From Belliella kenyensis (GTDB lineage: Bacteria; Bacteroidota; Bacteroidia; Cytophagales; Cyclobacteriaceae), in contig NZ_JAKZGR010000012.1 of NCBI RefSeq assembly GCF_022549675.1, positions 1 through 64,000 of the forward strand: 64,000 bases of DNA. Direction: 5' to 3'. This document shows, piece after piece, positions 45,675 to 55,137 of this stretch (positions are counted from its first letter, which is position 1; each line of letters starts with the position of its first letter). Below the pieces are notes generated by a model. It searched no databases and was not told where the DNA came from. It saw only the letters and a list, made by a program, of their open reading frames with translations. A program made the position numbers and the translations under genes.

Positions 45675-46970
45675 TCATTTCTTGCTTGGTTTTAGCAAAT
45701 TTTGACCAACCTTGCATTCCAAACACTTTTTTTGCTGGCAATTGGCTCGAAAAAGTCCTATCATCCCTTGTGAATCAAAGGAATTTTGAGCGTTCCATCC
45801 GCTAGAAGAAAATTTCCTGACTATGAAATTCTCTTCTGCGACTATTGATTGTAGCAAGTCAAAGCAGCGCTCCTGCCAATGAGATTCTTGTAAATACTTG
45901 CCATAAGCAAACCATATAGGAACGACAAAATTAATTATCAATAGGTTGAATGAGTTTACACTAATTTTTCCACTTATCTTTTTTCCAGACTTCTTGTCAA
46001 AGTGATAATGATATCTCCAATAATCAGGAATGGTGATGTCAAAGATATCTTGTAAGGTCTTGAAATTTGCAGAATCATTCAGTATTGTTGAGAGTAAATT
46101 GGGACTTTTGCTAATAATCTCCCCTAATTGAACTAGCCTATAGGTTGGAAAATTCCCAGGTCTTACACCCATAAATTTCCATTGTGAAAAATGCATAGGA
46201 GTAGGCAAGCTGTATTTCTTACTATGAAAATCAAATTCTCCCTTCAAGATTTTACCATATTCATCCTGAACCTCATCAGGAATCAATCCTGCTTGTCCGA
46301 GCAATATGGCTTGGATAATCAATGATGACCCACCATGCTTCTTCAACATTTTAATGGTCAGCATTGCTGATAAATGTTCCATTGCATTGGCGTTAGTTTT
46401 GAATCCAAAAGCACGCATCATCCATTGAAAACACGCCTCTTCCCAATCGCCCTTAGTTTTGTCCAAAATCTCCAATACTTCAGAGGACTTTTTGTCCAAT
46501 CGCTCCACAAGTGCCTTTTCCAATGCTGAAAATTTTATGATGTCTGCCACATCATGAATGCTTTCTGAGCAGAGTAGTGCTTCATTTCCTGATATCAAGC
46601 GCTCATAATTTCTCAAAACATCAAGTAGTATTCTACCTTTCAGAACCAGCGTAGGAACTGGAGTCCCGTCTTTTCTAAAAATCGGTTTATCCTCCTCCCA
46701 GACCACGTGGAGGATCACACTGTTGTACCTAGGGTCAGAATCATGCTCATGATGTTTCCAATCAGAAGCTTTCAAATGTACCTCCACATGCCCAAAGTAT
46801 TCAAGCTTGCCAATCTGCACATGTGCTTCCAAAAAATCAGGTCCTTCATAAAAATTATGAAAGCCGATTTTCTTGATTTGAATCGAATCTCCATTGGAAG
46901 TATCCAAACCTTGCTTATCAAAATACTGGTACTTCCAGACTGTCTGTAGAAAATCCTCTTGAAACTTCAT
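45675..46970 (-). CDS. DUF2851-family protein
   Basis: A 431-residue soluble protein. Family landmarks are an aromatic N-terminus (FLQTVWKYQYFDKQGL), the FHNFYEGPDFLEAHVQIG and GHVEVHLKASDWKHHEHDSDPRYNSVILHVVWEED segments and a helical C-terminal half ending in CQQKKCLECKVG. The CxxC-rich end and His-rich N-terminal motif suggest metal or nucleic-acid binding, but no function is established. The ATG at 46970 is preferred over the frame start at 47000, which lies in a CAAAAATA/TATTTTTG -7-like element (46998-47005). Confidence 0.85.
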   Translation of the reverse strand: MKFQEDFLQTVWKYQYFDKQGLDTSNGDSIQIKKIGFHNFYEGPDFLEAHVQIGKLEYFGHVEVHLKASDWKHHEHDSDPRYNSVILHVVWEEDKPIFRKDGTPVPTLVLKGRILLDVLRNYERLISGNEALLCSESIHDVADIIKFSALEKALVERLDKKSSEVLEILDKTKGDWEEACFQWMMRAFGFKTNANAMEHLSAMLTIKMLKKHGGSSLIIQAILLGQAGLIPDEVQDEYGKILKGEFDFHSKKYSLPTPMHFSQWKFMGVRPGNFPTYRLVQLGEIISKSPNLLSTILNDSANFKTLQDIFDITIPDYWRYHYHFDKKSGKKISGKISVNSFNLLIINFVVPIWFAYGKYLQESHWQERCFDLLQSIVAEENFIVRKFSSSGWNAQNSFDSQGMIGLFRANCQQKKCLECKVGQNLLKPSKK

Positions 46971-47152
46971 TGTAGAAAAATTAAATGATACAAAAATCAA
47001 AAATAATCCTGCATTAACCGTTATCTTGCTGTCAATCAGATCATTGATAAGAACTCATTAGATGCACGGCATAATTTTATGAGCACATTACTTGCCCTTT
47101 CACCAGAAATATTTCTAGCAAAAATTTAGTAAAAAAAGATCAAACGTAGAAA

Positions 47153-47971
47153 TTATTTGCAAAATTTTTGAAGAAGCTCTTCCATCTCAGCTTGAAGCTT
47201 CCTGGCTTCGTCTCTAGCGACTTGGGCGAAGTCCTCTCCATCGCTTGCGTAGATTATCCCTCGGGATGAGTTTACCAGAAGTCCACAATGTGCATTCATG
47301 CCGTATTTAGCCACTTCTTCCAAACTCCCTCCTTGTGCACCTACTCCAGGAACTAGGAAGAAATGGTCTGGAACTATTTTCCTAACTTCCGCAATAAACT
47401 CCCCTCTTGTCGCACCAACTACATACATCAAGTTATTTGCACTTCCCCATTCTTGACTTTTCTCAAGAACGTGCTGGAATAAAGGCTTACCATCCCCTGA
47501 TTGGATCATTTGGAAATCTTGGCTACCCTCATTAGAAGTCAATGCCAGCAAAATGACCCACTTGCCCTCAAAAGACAAGAATGGACTTACACTATCTACA
47601 CCCATATATGGTGCTACCGTAATTGAATCAAAATTCATCCGATCAAAAAAGGCTTGAGCATACAAGCGTGAAGTGTTTCCTATATCCCCCCTTTTAGCAT
47701 CGGCTATTGTAAAAATATCGTTCGGAATATAATCTAAAGTACGTGCCAAACTTTGCCAACCTTTTGCGCCCAAAGCTTCATAAAACGCTGTATTTGGCTT
47801 ATAAGCTACAGCCAAATCCTTTGTTGCATCGATGATTTGTTTGTTAAATTCAAAAATTGGATCCTCATACTCGAGCAAATGTTTTGGGATTTTATGAAGA
47901 TCAGTATCAAGACCTATACATAAAAATGACTTTTTCTCTTGAATTTGCTTGAATAAGGTTAATTTGTCCAT
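47153..47971 (-). CDS. pyrF: Orotidine-5'-phosphate decarboxylase
   Basis: A 272-residue enzyme of the longer (type 2) PyrF group, making UMP from OMP. The catalytic D-x-K-x-x-D motif is [33 protein letters not shown] starts the barrel and [15 protein letters not shown] is the phosphate-binding end. The ATG at 47971 follows a TATTTTTG -7-like element (47996-47989) by about 18 bp, so the frame extension to 48001 is not used. pyrD is present about 3.4 kb away on the same strand. Confidence 0.94.
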   Translation of the reverse strand: MDKLTLFKQIQEKKSFLCIGLDTDLHKIPKHLLEYEDPIFEFNKQIIDATKDLAVAYKPNTAFYEALGAKGWQSLARTLDYIPNDIFTIADAKRGDIGNTSRLYAQAFFDRMNFDSITVAPYMGVDSVSPFLSFEGKWVILLALTSNEGSQDFQMIQSGDGKPLFQHVLEKSQEWGSANNLMYVVGATRGEFIAEVRKIVPDHFFLVPGVGAQGGSLEEVAKYGMNAHCGLLVNSSRGIIYASDGEDFAQVARDEARKLQAEMEELLQKFCK

Positions 47972-48065
47972 GCTTGCTAGGGTTTGGGCAAAAATAGACA
48001 ATTTGATTAAAAAACATACGCAATTCCCTATAGATGACTTTAAATTAATCTATTTGGACATATTG

Positions 48066-48722
48066 CTAGCGTAGATCGATGATTTCAACCTTTCCATATT
48101 TTTGAGGATTGAAGACAAAGTAATCATCAGAAAGCTTAATACTTGTGTCAACAGATTTAAACTGGTATTTGAGCTTTCCTCCTTGATCATCAGTAATCTC
48201 CCATCCCACAAGGTCTTTTTTATTTTTATCCACCCACAAATTCACCTTTTTGAAGGGTGCTCCCGCTTTTTCAGCTTTCAGCTCAATCTCTTGTACAAGC
48301 ACACCATTGACGTTTCTTTCTCCCAAGAGTTTGTAGTTGTAGCCTTTTTGATAAATAGTATAAACAGATGAAGGCTTAAGCTCATCTTCCATTTCATTGG
48401 AGTTATTGATTGTGACTTCTTTGTAACCACCAGAATTGATAAAGGTCCAAACTGTCTTCCCGTTATTGAATATTTCTTGGCCTTGCTCTGGAAGAACAAG
48501 ATGATATTTATCTCCTTTTATGGCTATCTCTCCCGACTGACTTTGAGCAGCTTCGCCAGACATGGCATAAGAGTACTCAAATGTAGCTTTCATACCTTGA
48601 AGTGATTGATACTTTTTACTAACTGCATCTAGAACAGCCTTTGCGTTTGAATCCTTCTGAGCATGTGATACTCCCACTAAAGATACTAGGAGTAATGCGG
48701 CTAAAGTTAATCTCTTAATCAT
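48066..48722 (-). CDS. lolA: Outer membrane lipoprotein carrier protein LolA
   Basis: A 218-residue periplasmic protein with a signal peptide (about 1-21, ending SHAQ). The mature fold is LolA-like: ATFEYSYAM, GEIAIKGDKYHLVLPEQGQEIFNNGKTVWTFI in adjoining strands, and KVNLWVDKNKKDLVGWEITDDQGGKL in the second half. LolA carries lipoproteins across the periplasm. It follows ftsK by 36 bp on the same strand, an arrangement common in Bacteroidota, and is probably cotranscribed with it. Confidence 0.92.
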   Translation of the reverse strand: MIKRLTLAALLLVSLVGVSHAQKDSNAKAVLDAVSKKYQSLQGMKATFEYSYAMSGEAAQSQSGEIAIKGDKYHLVLPEQGQEIFNNGKTVWTFINSGGYKEVTINNSNEMEDELKPSSVYTIYQKGYNYKLLGERNVNGVLVQEIELKAEKAGAPFKKVNLWVDKNKKDLVGWEITDDQGGKLKYQFKSVDTSIKLSDDYFVFNPQKYGKVEIIDLR

Positions 48723-48758
48723 ACTTTAATTTGCTTTGAATAATGCTTTAATTAAGCT

Positions 48759-51293
48759 TTAAAGACTACTCAACAACCGTTCCAAACTTGCTTCATCTTG
48801 GATCAATACTTCTCTTGCTTTACTCCCCTCGAAAGGACCTACTATTCCCGCAGCCTCCAATTGATCTACTATCCTACCTGCTCGGTTGTAGCCTAATTTT
48901 AATTTTCTCTGAATCAAAGATGTACTTCCCTGCTGATGCATTACAATCAATCTAGCTGCATCATCGAACAATGGGTCTCTATCTGCCAAATCAACATCTA
49001 GTGAGCTGCCATCACCCTCCTCACCTACAAACTCTGGCAAAAGATAGGCATCTGGATACCCACCCTGCTCACCTATCCAATCACAAATTGCATCTACTTC
49101 TGGTGTATCCAAAAATGCACATTGCAACCTGGTCATCTCTGAGCCAGATGAAAGCAGCATATCACCCATACCGATCAATTGATCTGCTCCACCAGCATCT
49201 AAGATTGTTCTACTATCTATCTTGGAAGTCACTCTAAAGGATAATCTTGCTGGGAAATTCGCTTTGATAATACCCGTAATAACATTCACCGAAGGTCTCT
49301 GTGTGGCTACTACCAAGTGAATGCCTATCGCCCTAGCAAGCTGTGCCAATCTAGCTATTGGTGCCTCAATCTCCTTACCAGCAGTCATCATCAAATCCGC
49401 CAATTCATCTATCACCAACACGATATAAGGCATGAATCTATGGCCTTTCTCTGGATTTAATTTACGAGCTACAAACTTCGCATTGTACTCTTTGAGATTT
49501 CTACACCCTGCATCTTTCAGCAAGTCGTATCTATTGTCCATCTCTGTACAAAGTGAGTTCAATGTATATATTACTTTTTTGGTATCTGTAATGATAGCCT
49601 CCTCTGCTCCTGGAAGTTTAGCAAGAAAATGTCTCTCAATTTTATTAAAGAGTGTCAACTCCACTTTTTTGGGATCAACAAGTACAAATTTCAACTGAGA
49701 AGGATGTTTCTTGTATACCAAAGAGGCAAGGATCATGTTCAAACCAACGGATTTACCTTGACCTGTAGCACCTGCCATGAGCAAGTGAGGCATTTTGGCA
49801 AGATCCATGACAAAGACTTCATTAGAAATAGTTTTTCCTAAAGCAACGGGTAAATCTTTATCGCTATGCATGAACTTCTCTGTACCCAAAACTGCTCGTG
49901 CTGGCACCAATTCTCTGTTTTTATTTGGTACTTCTATACCAATGGTACCTTTGCCTGGGATTGGGGCGATGATTCTAATCCCTAGTGCAGCCAGACTAAG
50001 GGCGATATCATCTTCAAGATTTTTGATTTTTGAAATCTTCACTCCTGGATCTGGCACTATTTCGTATAAAGTCACCGTGGGACCAATGGTTGCTTTGATT
50101 TCTTGAATACCAATCTTAAAATTGACAAGGGTCTCTACGATTTTGTTTTTGTTCTCTTCTAGTTCCTGCCTAGTGACTGTGACTTTTTTGACGTCATATT
50201 CATTTAGCAATTCAATCGTAGGATATTGATATCTTGGCAAGTCTAAGGTAGGGTCATATGGATCCAAGTTAGCCACCTGATCAGCTGTCTTCTCTTCATC
50301 ATCCACTTGATGAACAGAAAATTTCCTATCAACTTCCTCTATCACTTCTTCCTCTTCTGGCAAATCATCCATTCCTTCTATGTTGAATTCAGGCTGTGCG
50401 ATAGGTTTTTTAGTTTCATTTTCTGTAGCATTAATCGTCCAAGAACTCCCATCCTCTTCAGAATCTGCATTATCCTCAGGCAGTTCCTTTTCCAACATTG
50501 CTGAAGAGTTCTCCACCATTTTTTTGAATAAGTCATTGATGTCTTCCTCATTTTCATTTTCATCTGCCTCTTCCAAATCGAAGCTATCCAGCTTACTTTC
50601 TGAATGATCATTGCTTTCCAGTTCTGATTCTTGGTCAGTCTCCGAAGCTGAAGTTCTCGGAGACCAGCTGAGATGATCTATATTGAAGAAGAAGATCACA
50701 AAAATCAACAATGCACCTGCAATTAGTACAAAACTCCCCCAACCAAGAAAATCGTTAGATAGCCTGCCTAACTCGTAGCCAAACCCTCCGCTCAAATTAT
50801 TGAATGCGGAATACCCATCAATAAGTTGAACAATGTATCCTGTAAATAATCCAAGCCAGAAAGTAAAGAATAAGGCAAAAGTACTGTACCTAGAAAGGGA
50901 AAAAAGAGAAATTTTAAAAGCTAGCTTTACTCCTAAAAGAAATAAGAATGGAGGTAACAAAAACGCTGCTATTCCGAACCATCTTCTTATAAAAAGCTCC
51001 GCAACATATGCCCCAAAGTAACCTTGCCAATTTCTAGTTTCATTTGCACTTTCTCTGAGCCCTTGGTCAAGTGCTGACAGCGCACTTTGATCTGCTTTTC
51101 CAGTGAATATATAACTTACAAAAGCAAAAAACATCACTATAGCTAGGATGATCAATACTATCCCAACCGTAATTGGTATTTTCTTATTCTTGAGAAAAGC
51201 AATTGAGAATTTTCTCTGCTTCTTCTCACCAGCTTTTGCTCTCGTCTCGTCTTTCTTTCTAAAAGTATTAGTTTTTGGTGCTTGTGAAGCCAT
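48759..51293 (-). CDS. ftsK: DNA translocase FtsK
   Basis: An 844-residue protein. Four N-terminal transmembrane helices (about 40-62, 107-125, 136-156, 185-205) anchor it at the septum. An acidic, low-complexity linker spans about 215-345. The motor follows, with Walker A GATGQGKS (508-515) and Walker B VLVIDELAD (625-633). The C-terminal winged-helix gamma domain (about 775-840, TSLIQRKLKLGYNRAGRIVDQLE) reads polarity sequences on DNA and activates XerCD at dif. FtsK pumps chromosomes during division. Confidence 0.96.
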   Translation of the reverse strand: MASQAPKTNTFRKKDETRAKAGEKKQRKFSIAFLKNKKIPITVGIVLIILAIVMFFAFVSYIFTGKADQSALSALDQGLRESANETRNWQGYFGAYVAELFIRRWFGIAAFLLPPFLFLLGVKLAFKISLFSLSRYSTFALFFTFWLGLFTGYIVQLIDGYSAFNNLSGGFGYELGRLSNDFLGWGSFVLIAGALLIFVIFFFNIDHLSWSPRTSASETDQESELESNDHSESKLDSFDLEEADENENEEDINDLFKKMVENSSAMLEKELPEDNADSEEDGSSWTINATENETKKPIAQPEFNIEGMDDLPEEEEVIEEVDRKFSVHQVDDEEKTADQVANLDPYDPTLDLPRYQYPTIELLNEYDVKKVTVTRQELEENKNKIVETLVNFKIGIQEIKATIGPTVTLYEIVPDPGVKISKIKNLEDDIALSLAALGIRIIAPIPGKGTIGIEVPNKNRELVPARAVLGTEKFMHSDKDLPVALGKTISNEVFVMDLAKMPHLLMAGATGQGKSVGLNMILASLVYKKHPSQLKFVLVDPKKVELTLFNKIERHFLAKLPGAEEAIITDTKKVIYTLNSLCTEMDNRYDLLKDAGCRNLKEYNAKFVARKLNPEKGHRFMPYIVLVIDELADLMMTAGKEIEAPIARLAQLARAIGIHLVVATQRPSVNVITGIIKANFPARLSFRVTSKIDSRTILDAGGADQLIGMGDMLLSSGSEMTRLQCAFLDTPEVDAICDWIGEQGGYPDAYLLPEFVGEEGDGSSLDVDLADRDPLFDDAARLIVMHQQGSTSLIQRKLKLGYNRAGRIVDQLEAAGIVGPFEGSKAREVLIQDEASLERLLSSL

Positions 51294-51355
51294 ATTTGAA
51301 TTTTTCCTAAATGAAATTACGCTAACAATGAACTCGAAATATACAGATTTCTAGC

Positions 51356-52399
51356 TTATTGATTTTGAAAATGTGACAAAAGCCCCTTTTTGATAGACTT
51401 TACTATACCTGGCCCTTCGTAGATCATTCCTGTATAAACCTGAACCAAGCTTGCTCCAGCCTCCAATTTGTCAATAGCATCTTGTGCTGTAAATATCCCT
51501 CCCACTCCTATAATGGGAAAAGAAGCTCCAGATCGCTCATGCAAATATCTAATCACTTCTGTACTCCTTGTCGCAAGCACTTTACCGCTTAGTCCTCCAG
51601 CTCCCATAGCTTCCACTTGATCCATGTCTGTGACCAATCGACTCCTGTCTATGGTGGTATTTGTAGCAATCACTCCATCTATACCCGTCTCCTTCACTAT
51701 CTCAATGATATCATCTAGCTGACCTTCAGTAAGGTCCGGGGCAATTTTCAGCAAAATAGGTTTTGGATTGTCTTTTTTATCATTGGCAGATTTTACAGCA
51801 GAAAGTAATTTTTTCAAAGGTTCTTTCTCTTGCAAATCCCTTAGGTTTGGTGTATTGGGAGAGCTGACATTCACCACAAAATAATCTACATATGGGTGCA
51901 ATGCCTCAAGACAAATCAAGTAATCGTCTACGGCTTGCTCATTTGGTGTTATTTTATTCTTGCCAATATTTCCCCCTACGATTACATCTGATTTTCTATT
52001 TCGCAACCTTTGTACAGCCTCTTCTACTCCACCATTATTAAAGCCCATTCTATTGATGATTGCTTGATCATGCGGCAGCCTGAACATCCTTGGTTTAGGA
52101 TTTCCTTCTTGAGGCTTTGGTGTCAAGGTACCTATTTCAATAAATCCAAAGCCCAAAAGTGACATCTCATCTATCACTTTGGCATCCTTATCAAAACCTG
52201 CTGCCAAGCCTATCGGATTTTTGAATTTCAATCCAAAAACCACACGCTCCAGTGACCTGTCTTCTAGACCAAATTGACTTTTCACGATTGGTTTGATAAT
52301 GGGAAGGTTGAATAGTCTTTTGATCCACGCAAAAGTAAAATAGTGTGCAGACTCTGGATTCCTCTTAAAAAGGATAGGTTTTATAATAGCTTTATACAC
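51356..52399 (-). CDS. pyrD: Dihydroorotate dehydrogenase (quinone), class 2
   Basis: A 347-residue FMN enzyme oxidising dihydroorotate to orotate with quinone. Motifs: [34 protein letters not shown] in adjoining pieces, [11 protein letters not shown], the catalytic-serine region [26 protein letters not shown] and [26 protein letters not shown]. The N-terminal helix region (about 1-40) is the membrane-binding part of class 2 enzymes. It is a single gene divergent from the barrel protein at 52615. Confidence 0.95.
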   Translation of the reverse strand: MYKAIIKPILFKRNPESAHYFTFAWIKRLFNLPIIKPIVKSQFGLEDRSLERVVFGLKFKNPIGLAAGFDKDAKVIDEMSLLGFGFIEIGTLTPKPQEGNPKPRMFRLPHDQAIINRMGFNNGGVEEAVQRLRNRKSDVIVGGNIGKNKITPNEQAVDDYLICLEALHPYVDYFVVNVSSPNTPNLRDLQEKEPLKKLLSAVKSANDKKDNPKPILLKIAPDLTEGQLDDIIEIVKETGIDGVIATNTTIDRSRLVTDMDQVEAMGAGGLSGKVLATRSTEVIRYLHERSGASFPIIGVGGIFTAQDAIDKLEAGASLVQVYTGMIYEGPGIVKSIKKGLLSHFQNQ

Positions 52400-52513
52400 G
52401 GCGTGGGGTTTTGATTTCAGTGCGCTAAATTACAGCAAATATGAGTTTTTGCGAAGAAAAAATGTGATAATGAAAGATACCCTATTCTTAGTCAAACAAA
52501 TATATTCAATATA

Positions 52514-52521
52514 TAGCTTTG
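52514..52521 (+). promoter_or_regulatory. Candidate -7 element for the gene at 52615
   Basis: TAGCTTTG matches TAnnTTTG, 93 bp before the ATG. A minus-strand match, TATATTTG (52504-52497), could serve pyrD. Neither has a good -33, so both are weak. Confidence 0.25.
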
Positions 52522-52614
52522 CTGTTCACATCATAGCACCTGCGCAGGTTCCTTCTATTTGAAAAACCTAGCTTAATTGTCTTCGTACAAATCAACAAAC
52601 AAACTTCTATACTC

Positions 52615-53295
52615 ATGAAGAATTCTATCTTTTTATTTTGTCTACTTTTCCTTTGTGGTACTTCGATACAAGCACAGCAGCATTTAATCGGAGTCCATCT
52701 CAATGGTGGCTTTGCCACAGGAACTCTTCAAAATGATACAAACGGACTTTTTGTACCTGCTATCGGTGCGCAAGGGCTGTTCAAATTATCAACCACCCCT
52801 ATATATCTTGGCGGGGAATTTGGCTATGGCAGGTATGGTACCAATATGACTAGAAGCAATACAGTCATCAACGGAACCGAGCAGCGATTTCGAATCAGGC
52901 GAAATAATAATGTAGCAACGCTTACTGGATTGATGAGAATCATGCCAGAAACTAGTCTTGGAATCAGGCCATTTGTTGAGGCACAGTTGGGAGGAATTCA
53001 TACCTACACAAGGTCAAGAGTACGAGAAAATAGACTCAGTGACCCCTTATCATCTGGCACTGAGGTTTACGATTGGGCCTTACTGTATCAATTAGGAGGT
53101 GGTGTAATGATCCCATTGAACGAAAGTAAAGAGACTTTTCTAGAACTTCGTGTAAGTTATGTCAACTCTGGGGAAATGAATCTCCTCACTAAACAAGATG
53201 CTTCATACAATGATCAAGGACAAGTTACTCTTACAACTAGACGAGTACCCTTTGAAATGATACAGCCCAGTCTAGCTATCAAATTCAACTTTTAG
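52615..53295 (+). CDS. Secreted outer membrane beta-barrel-like protein, function unknown
   Basis: A 226-residue protein with a signal peptide (1-20, ending IQAQ). The mature part consists of amphipathic strands (HLIGVHLNGGFATG, IYLGGEFGYGRYG, TLTGLMRIMPE, GIRPFVEAQLGGIHTY, LLYQLGGGVMIPL, FLELRVSYVNSG) and ends in SLAIKFNF, a canonical C-terminal barrel signal. The family was not recognised. It is convergent with xerD, only 9 bp between the stops. Confidence 0.7.
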   Translation: MKNSIFLFCLLFLCGTSIQAQQHLIGVHLNGGFATGTLQNDTNGLFVPAIGAQGLFKLSTTPIYLGGEFGYGRYGTNMTRSNTVINGTEQRFRIRRNNNVATLTGLMRIMPETSLGIRPFVEAQLGGIHTYTRSRVRENRLSDPLSSGTEVYDWALLYQLGGGVMIPLNESKETFLELRVSYVNSGEMNLLTKQDASYNDQGQVTLTTRRVPFEMIQPSLAIKFNF

Positions 53296-53304
53296 AGATC
53301 CAAT

Positions 53305-54207
53305 TCATTTTCTTGGATGAAATTCATTGAGAACCTGTCTTAAATAGTCTCTATCCAAATGGGTGTAAATCTCTGTCGTAGTGATACTTTCATGTCCTAG
53401 CATTTCTTGTACGGCCCTCAAGTCCGCACCCCCTTCTATCAAATGTGTAGCAAAACTATGCCTGAAGGTGTGTGGACTCACATTTTTGACAATCCCTGCA
53501 ATTTCTACCTGTTTTTTGATGATCAAAAAAATCATCACCCTTGTAAGTTTCTTACCTCTTCTATTCAAAAAGACAACTTCCTCATGGCCTTTGGCAATGG
53601 ATTGATTTTTTCTAATCTCATTCAAATATATTTTCAAATATTTAATCGCATCCGAGCCAATGGGTACAAGTCTTTCTTTGTTACCTTTTCCAATCACCCT
53701 TAGAAAACCTATGTCAAAATACACATTTCCGATTTTCAAATCAACCAACTCCGACACCCTCAAGCCTGAACTATAGAGCATCTCTAGCATAGCTCTATTC
53801 CTATGGCCTTCAGGTTGTCCGAGCTCAATGCTTTCTAGTATGACATTGATCTCTTCATAACTCAATGTGTCTGGTAACTTCCTGCCAAGCTTGGGTGTCT
53901 CGAGTAGTTGAGCAGGGTCTTCAGTGATCAGATCCTCATACATCAAAAAACGATAAAAAGCCTTGATCCCTGAAATTATCCTTGATTGTGAATAAGCAGA
54001 AATCTCTAAACTAGCCAAATCATTGACAAAACTTCTCAAGTGCTCAAGCTTAACTTCTAGTGGCGAGATAGCGGGGAATCGCTGCTCCATGTATGCCCTA
54101 AGCTTAGAAATATCTTGCTGATAAGCAATGATTGAATTTTTGCTCAAAGACCTTTCTAGCTTCAAGTAGTGTTGGAATTGCTTTTGGTATGAAGTCCAAG
54201 TGGACAT
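53305..54207 (-). CDS. xerD: Site-specific tyrosine recombinase XerD
   Basis: A 300-residue recombinase. The N-terminal SAM-like domain (FQHYLKLERSLSKNSIIAYQQDI) is followed by the catalytic domain with R150 (SSGLRVSELV), K174, H246-x-x-R249 (SPHTFRHSFATHL), H272 (MLGHESITTTEIYTHL) and nucleophile Y281. Length and motifs are those of the chromosomal XerC/D dimer-resolution recombinases that work with FtsK, encoded 2 kb away. No att-like repeats or transposition genes surround it, so it is not a mobile-element integrase. The frame can start at a TTG (54282), but the ATG at 54207 gives the family N-terminus. Confidence 0.9.
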   Translation of the reverse strand: MSTWTSYQKQFQHYLKLERSLSKNSIIAYQQDISKLRAYMEQRFPAISPLEVKLEHLRSFVNDLASLEISAYSQSRIISGIKAFYRFLMYEDLITEDPAQLLETPKLGRKLPDTLSYEEINVILESIELGQPEGHRNRAMLEMLYSSGLRVSELVDLKIGNVYFDIGFLRVIGKGNKERLVPIGSDAIKYLKIYLNEIRKNQSIAKGHEEVVFLNRRGKKLTRVMIFLIIKKQVEIAGIVKNVSPHTFRHSFATHLIEGGADLRAVQEMLGHESITTTEIYTHLDRDYLRQVLNEFHPRK

Positions 54208-54306
54208 ATGGTACAATGGATTAGTGTAAGTTTCGGCTAAGGGAAAATAGAATGATACATCACATGCTTCAAAATAAGACAAAATTTGCCCTCAATTTCT
54301 CATATA

Positions 54307-54336
54307 CAAAATTATAAGTATTCCATTCCCAATCAA
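54307..54336 (-). promoter_or_regulatory. Candidate xerD promoter
   Basis: On the minus strand: TTG (54336-54334), a 19-bp spacer, TAATTTTG (54314-54307). This fits the TTG-N19-TAnnTTTG arrangement and implies a leader of roughly 90 nt before the ATG at 54207. Confidence 0.5.
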
Positions 54337-54667
54337 TAAAGAAAACGAATCTCATTTTTTTCAATTTGATAAAAGTAAAGCTGTAAGTCCAACACATAAA
54401 TATATATAATACTTAAAATGACCGGATTCATTAAGCGACTATTCTGATCATAATAGCTGATTTATGGTTTTATAAGATATCAAAAGTTAGCTTAGTAAAT
54501 GAAATCGACAAAATAAGCTCAAAGAGATTTTCTCTTTGTCATTTGACACGCTTGATTGTCCTTAAGTTGAAAAATTTGATTTAGCCCCCTGAAGCATTAG
54601 TTAAACACAAAAAAGCAACCCTAAGATTTTTAGCGCCTAAACCTTATGTATTTAAAAGCATTAAGAA

Positions 54668-54675
54668 TAACTTTG
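54668..54675 (+). promoter_or_regulatory. Candidate aroQ -7 element
   Basis: TAACTTTG matches TAnnTTTG. Transcription would start near 54682, which leaves a 28-nt leader if aroQ begins at 54710 but none if it begins at 54683. Confidence 0.35.
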
Positions 54676-54709
54676 TAGCGCATTGCGTACCACTAACCAT
54701 TATACCATT

Positions 54710-55129
54710 TTGAAAATCATCGTCATAAACGGCCCCAACCTCAATCTATTGGGGAAACGGGAACCTGAGATCTACGGAAACCAATCTTTTGAAGAATATT
54801 TCGAAACACTAAAGGCAAAGTATCCATCCATCGAGCTCTTTTATTTCCAAAGCAATATCGAAGGTGAAATCATTGACAAAATCCATGAAGTAGGATTCTC
54901 CTATGATGCAATCCTACTAAATGCTGGCGGATATACGCATACTTCTGTAGCCATCTCAGATGCTATTGCAGGTGTGACCACACCCACTCTAGAAGTCCAT
55001 ATCTCCAATATTTACAAAAGAGAAGAGTTTCGCCATAAAAGTATTATCTCCAAATCCTGTATAGGCATGATTTCCGGATTGGGACTTAAAGGATACGAAC
55101 TTGGCATACAATACTTCATCACAACCTAA
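54710..55129 (+). CDS. aroQ: 3-dehydroquinate dehydratase, type II
   Basis: A 139-residue shikimate-pathway enzyme. The N-terminus MKIIVINGPNLNLLGKREPEIYG contains the conserved NGPNLNLLG; the catalytic loop Tyr and Arg lie in REPEIYG. LLNAGGYTHTSVAISDAI and EVHISNIYKREEFRHKS hold the other active-site residues. The start is a TTG at 54710, which gives the standard N-terminus; another TTG at 54683 adds nine residues with no family counterpart. The class V aminotransferase follows after 8 bp. Confidence 0.93.
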   Translation: MKIIVINGPNLNLLGKREPEIYGNQSFEEYFETLKAKYPSIELFYFQSNIEGEIIDKIHEVGFSYDAILLNAGGYTHTSVAISDAIAGVTTPTLEVHISNIYKREEFRHKSIISKSCIGMISGLGLKGYELGIQYFITT

Positions 55130-55137
55130 TCAAACCT

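Larger units (their letters stand above)
54208..54709. other. Divergent intergenic region between xerD and aroQ, about 500 bp
   Basis: AT-rich. It holds a good candidate xerD promoter (54307-54336, minus) and a -7-like element before aroQ (54668-54675, plus). The remaining sequence, about 54340-54660, shows no gene, RNA or strong hairpin. Confidence 0.5.

Noticed and set aside
50380-50607. Serine-rich frame opposite ftsK
   Set aside because: It mirrors the acidic low-complexity linker of FtsK and has no independent support.
53305-54207. Tyrosine recombinase as part of a mobile element or integron
   Set aside because: Length, motifs and neighbours fit chromosomal XerD; no att-like repeats, cargo or transposition genes are present.
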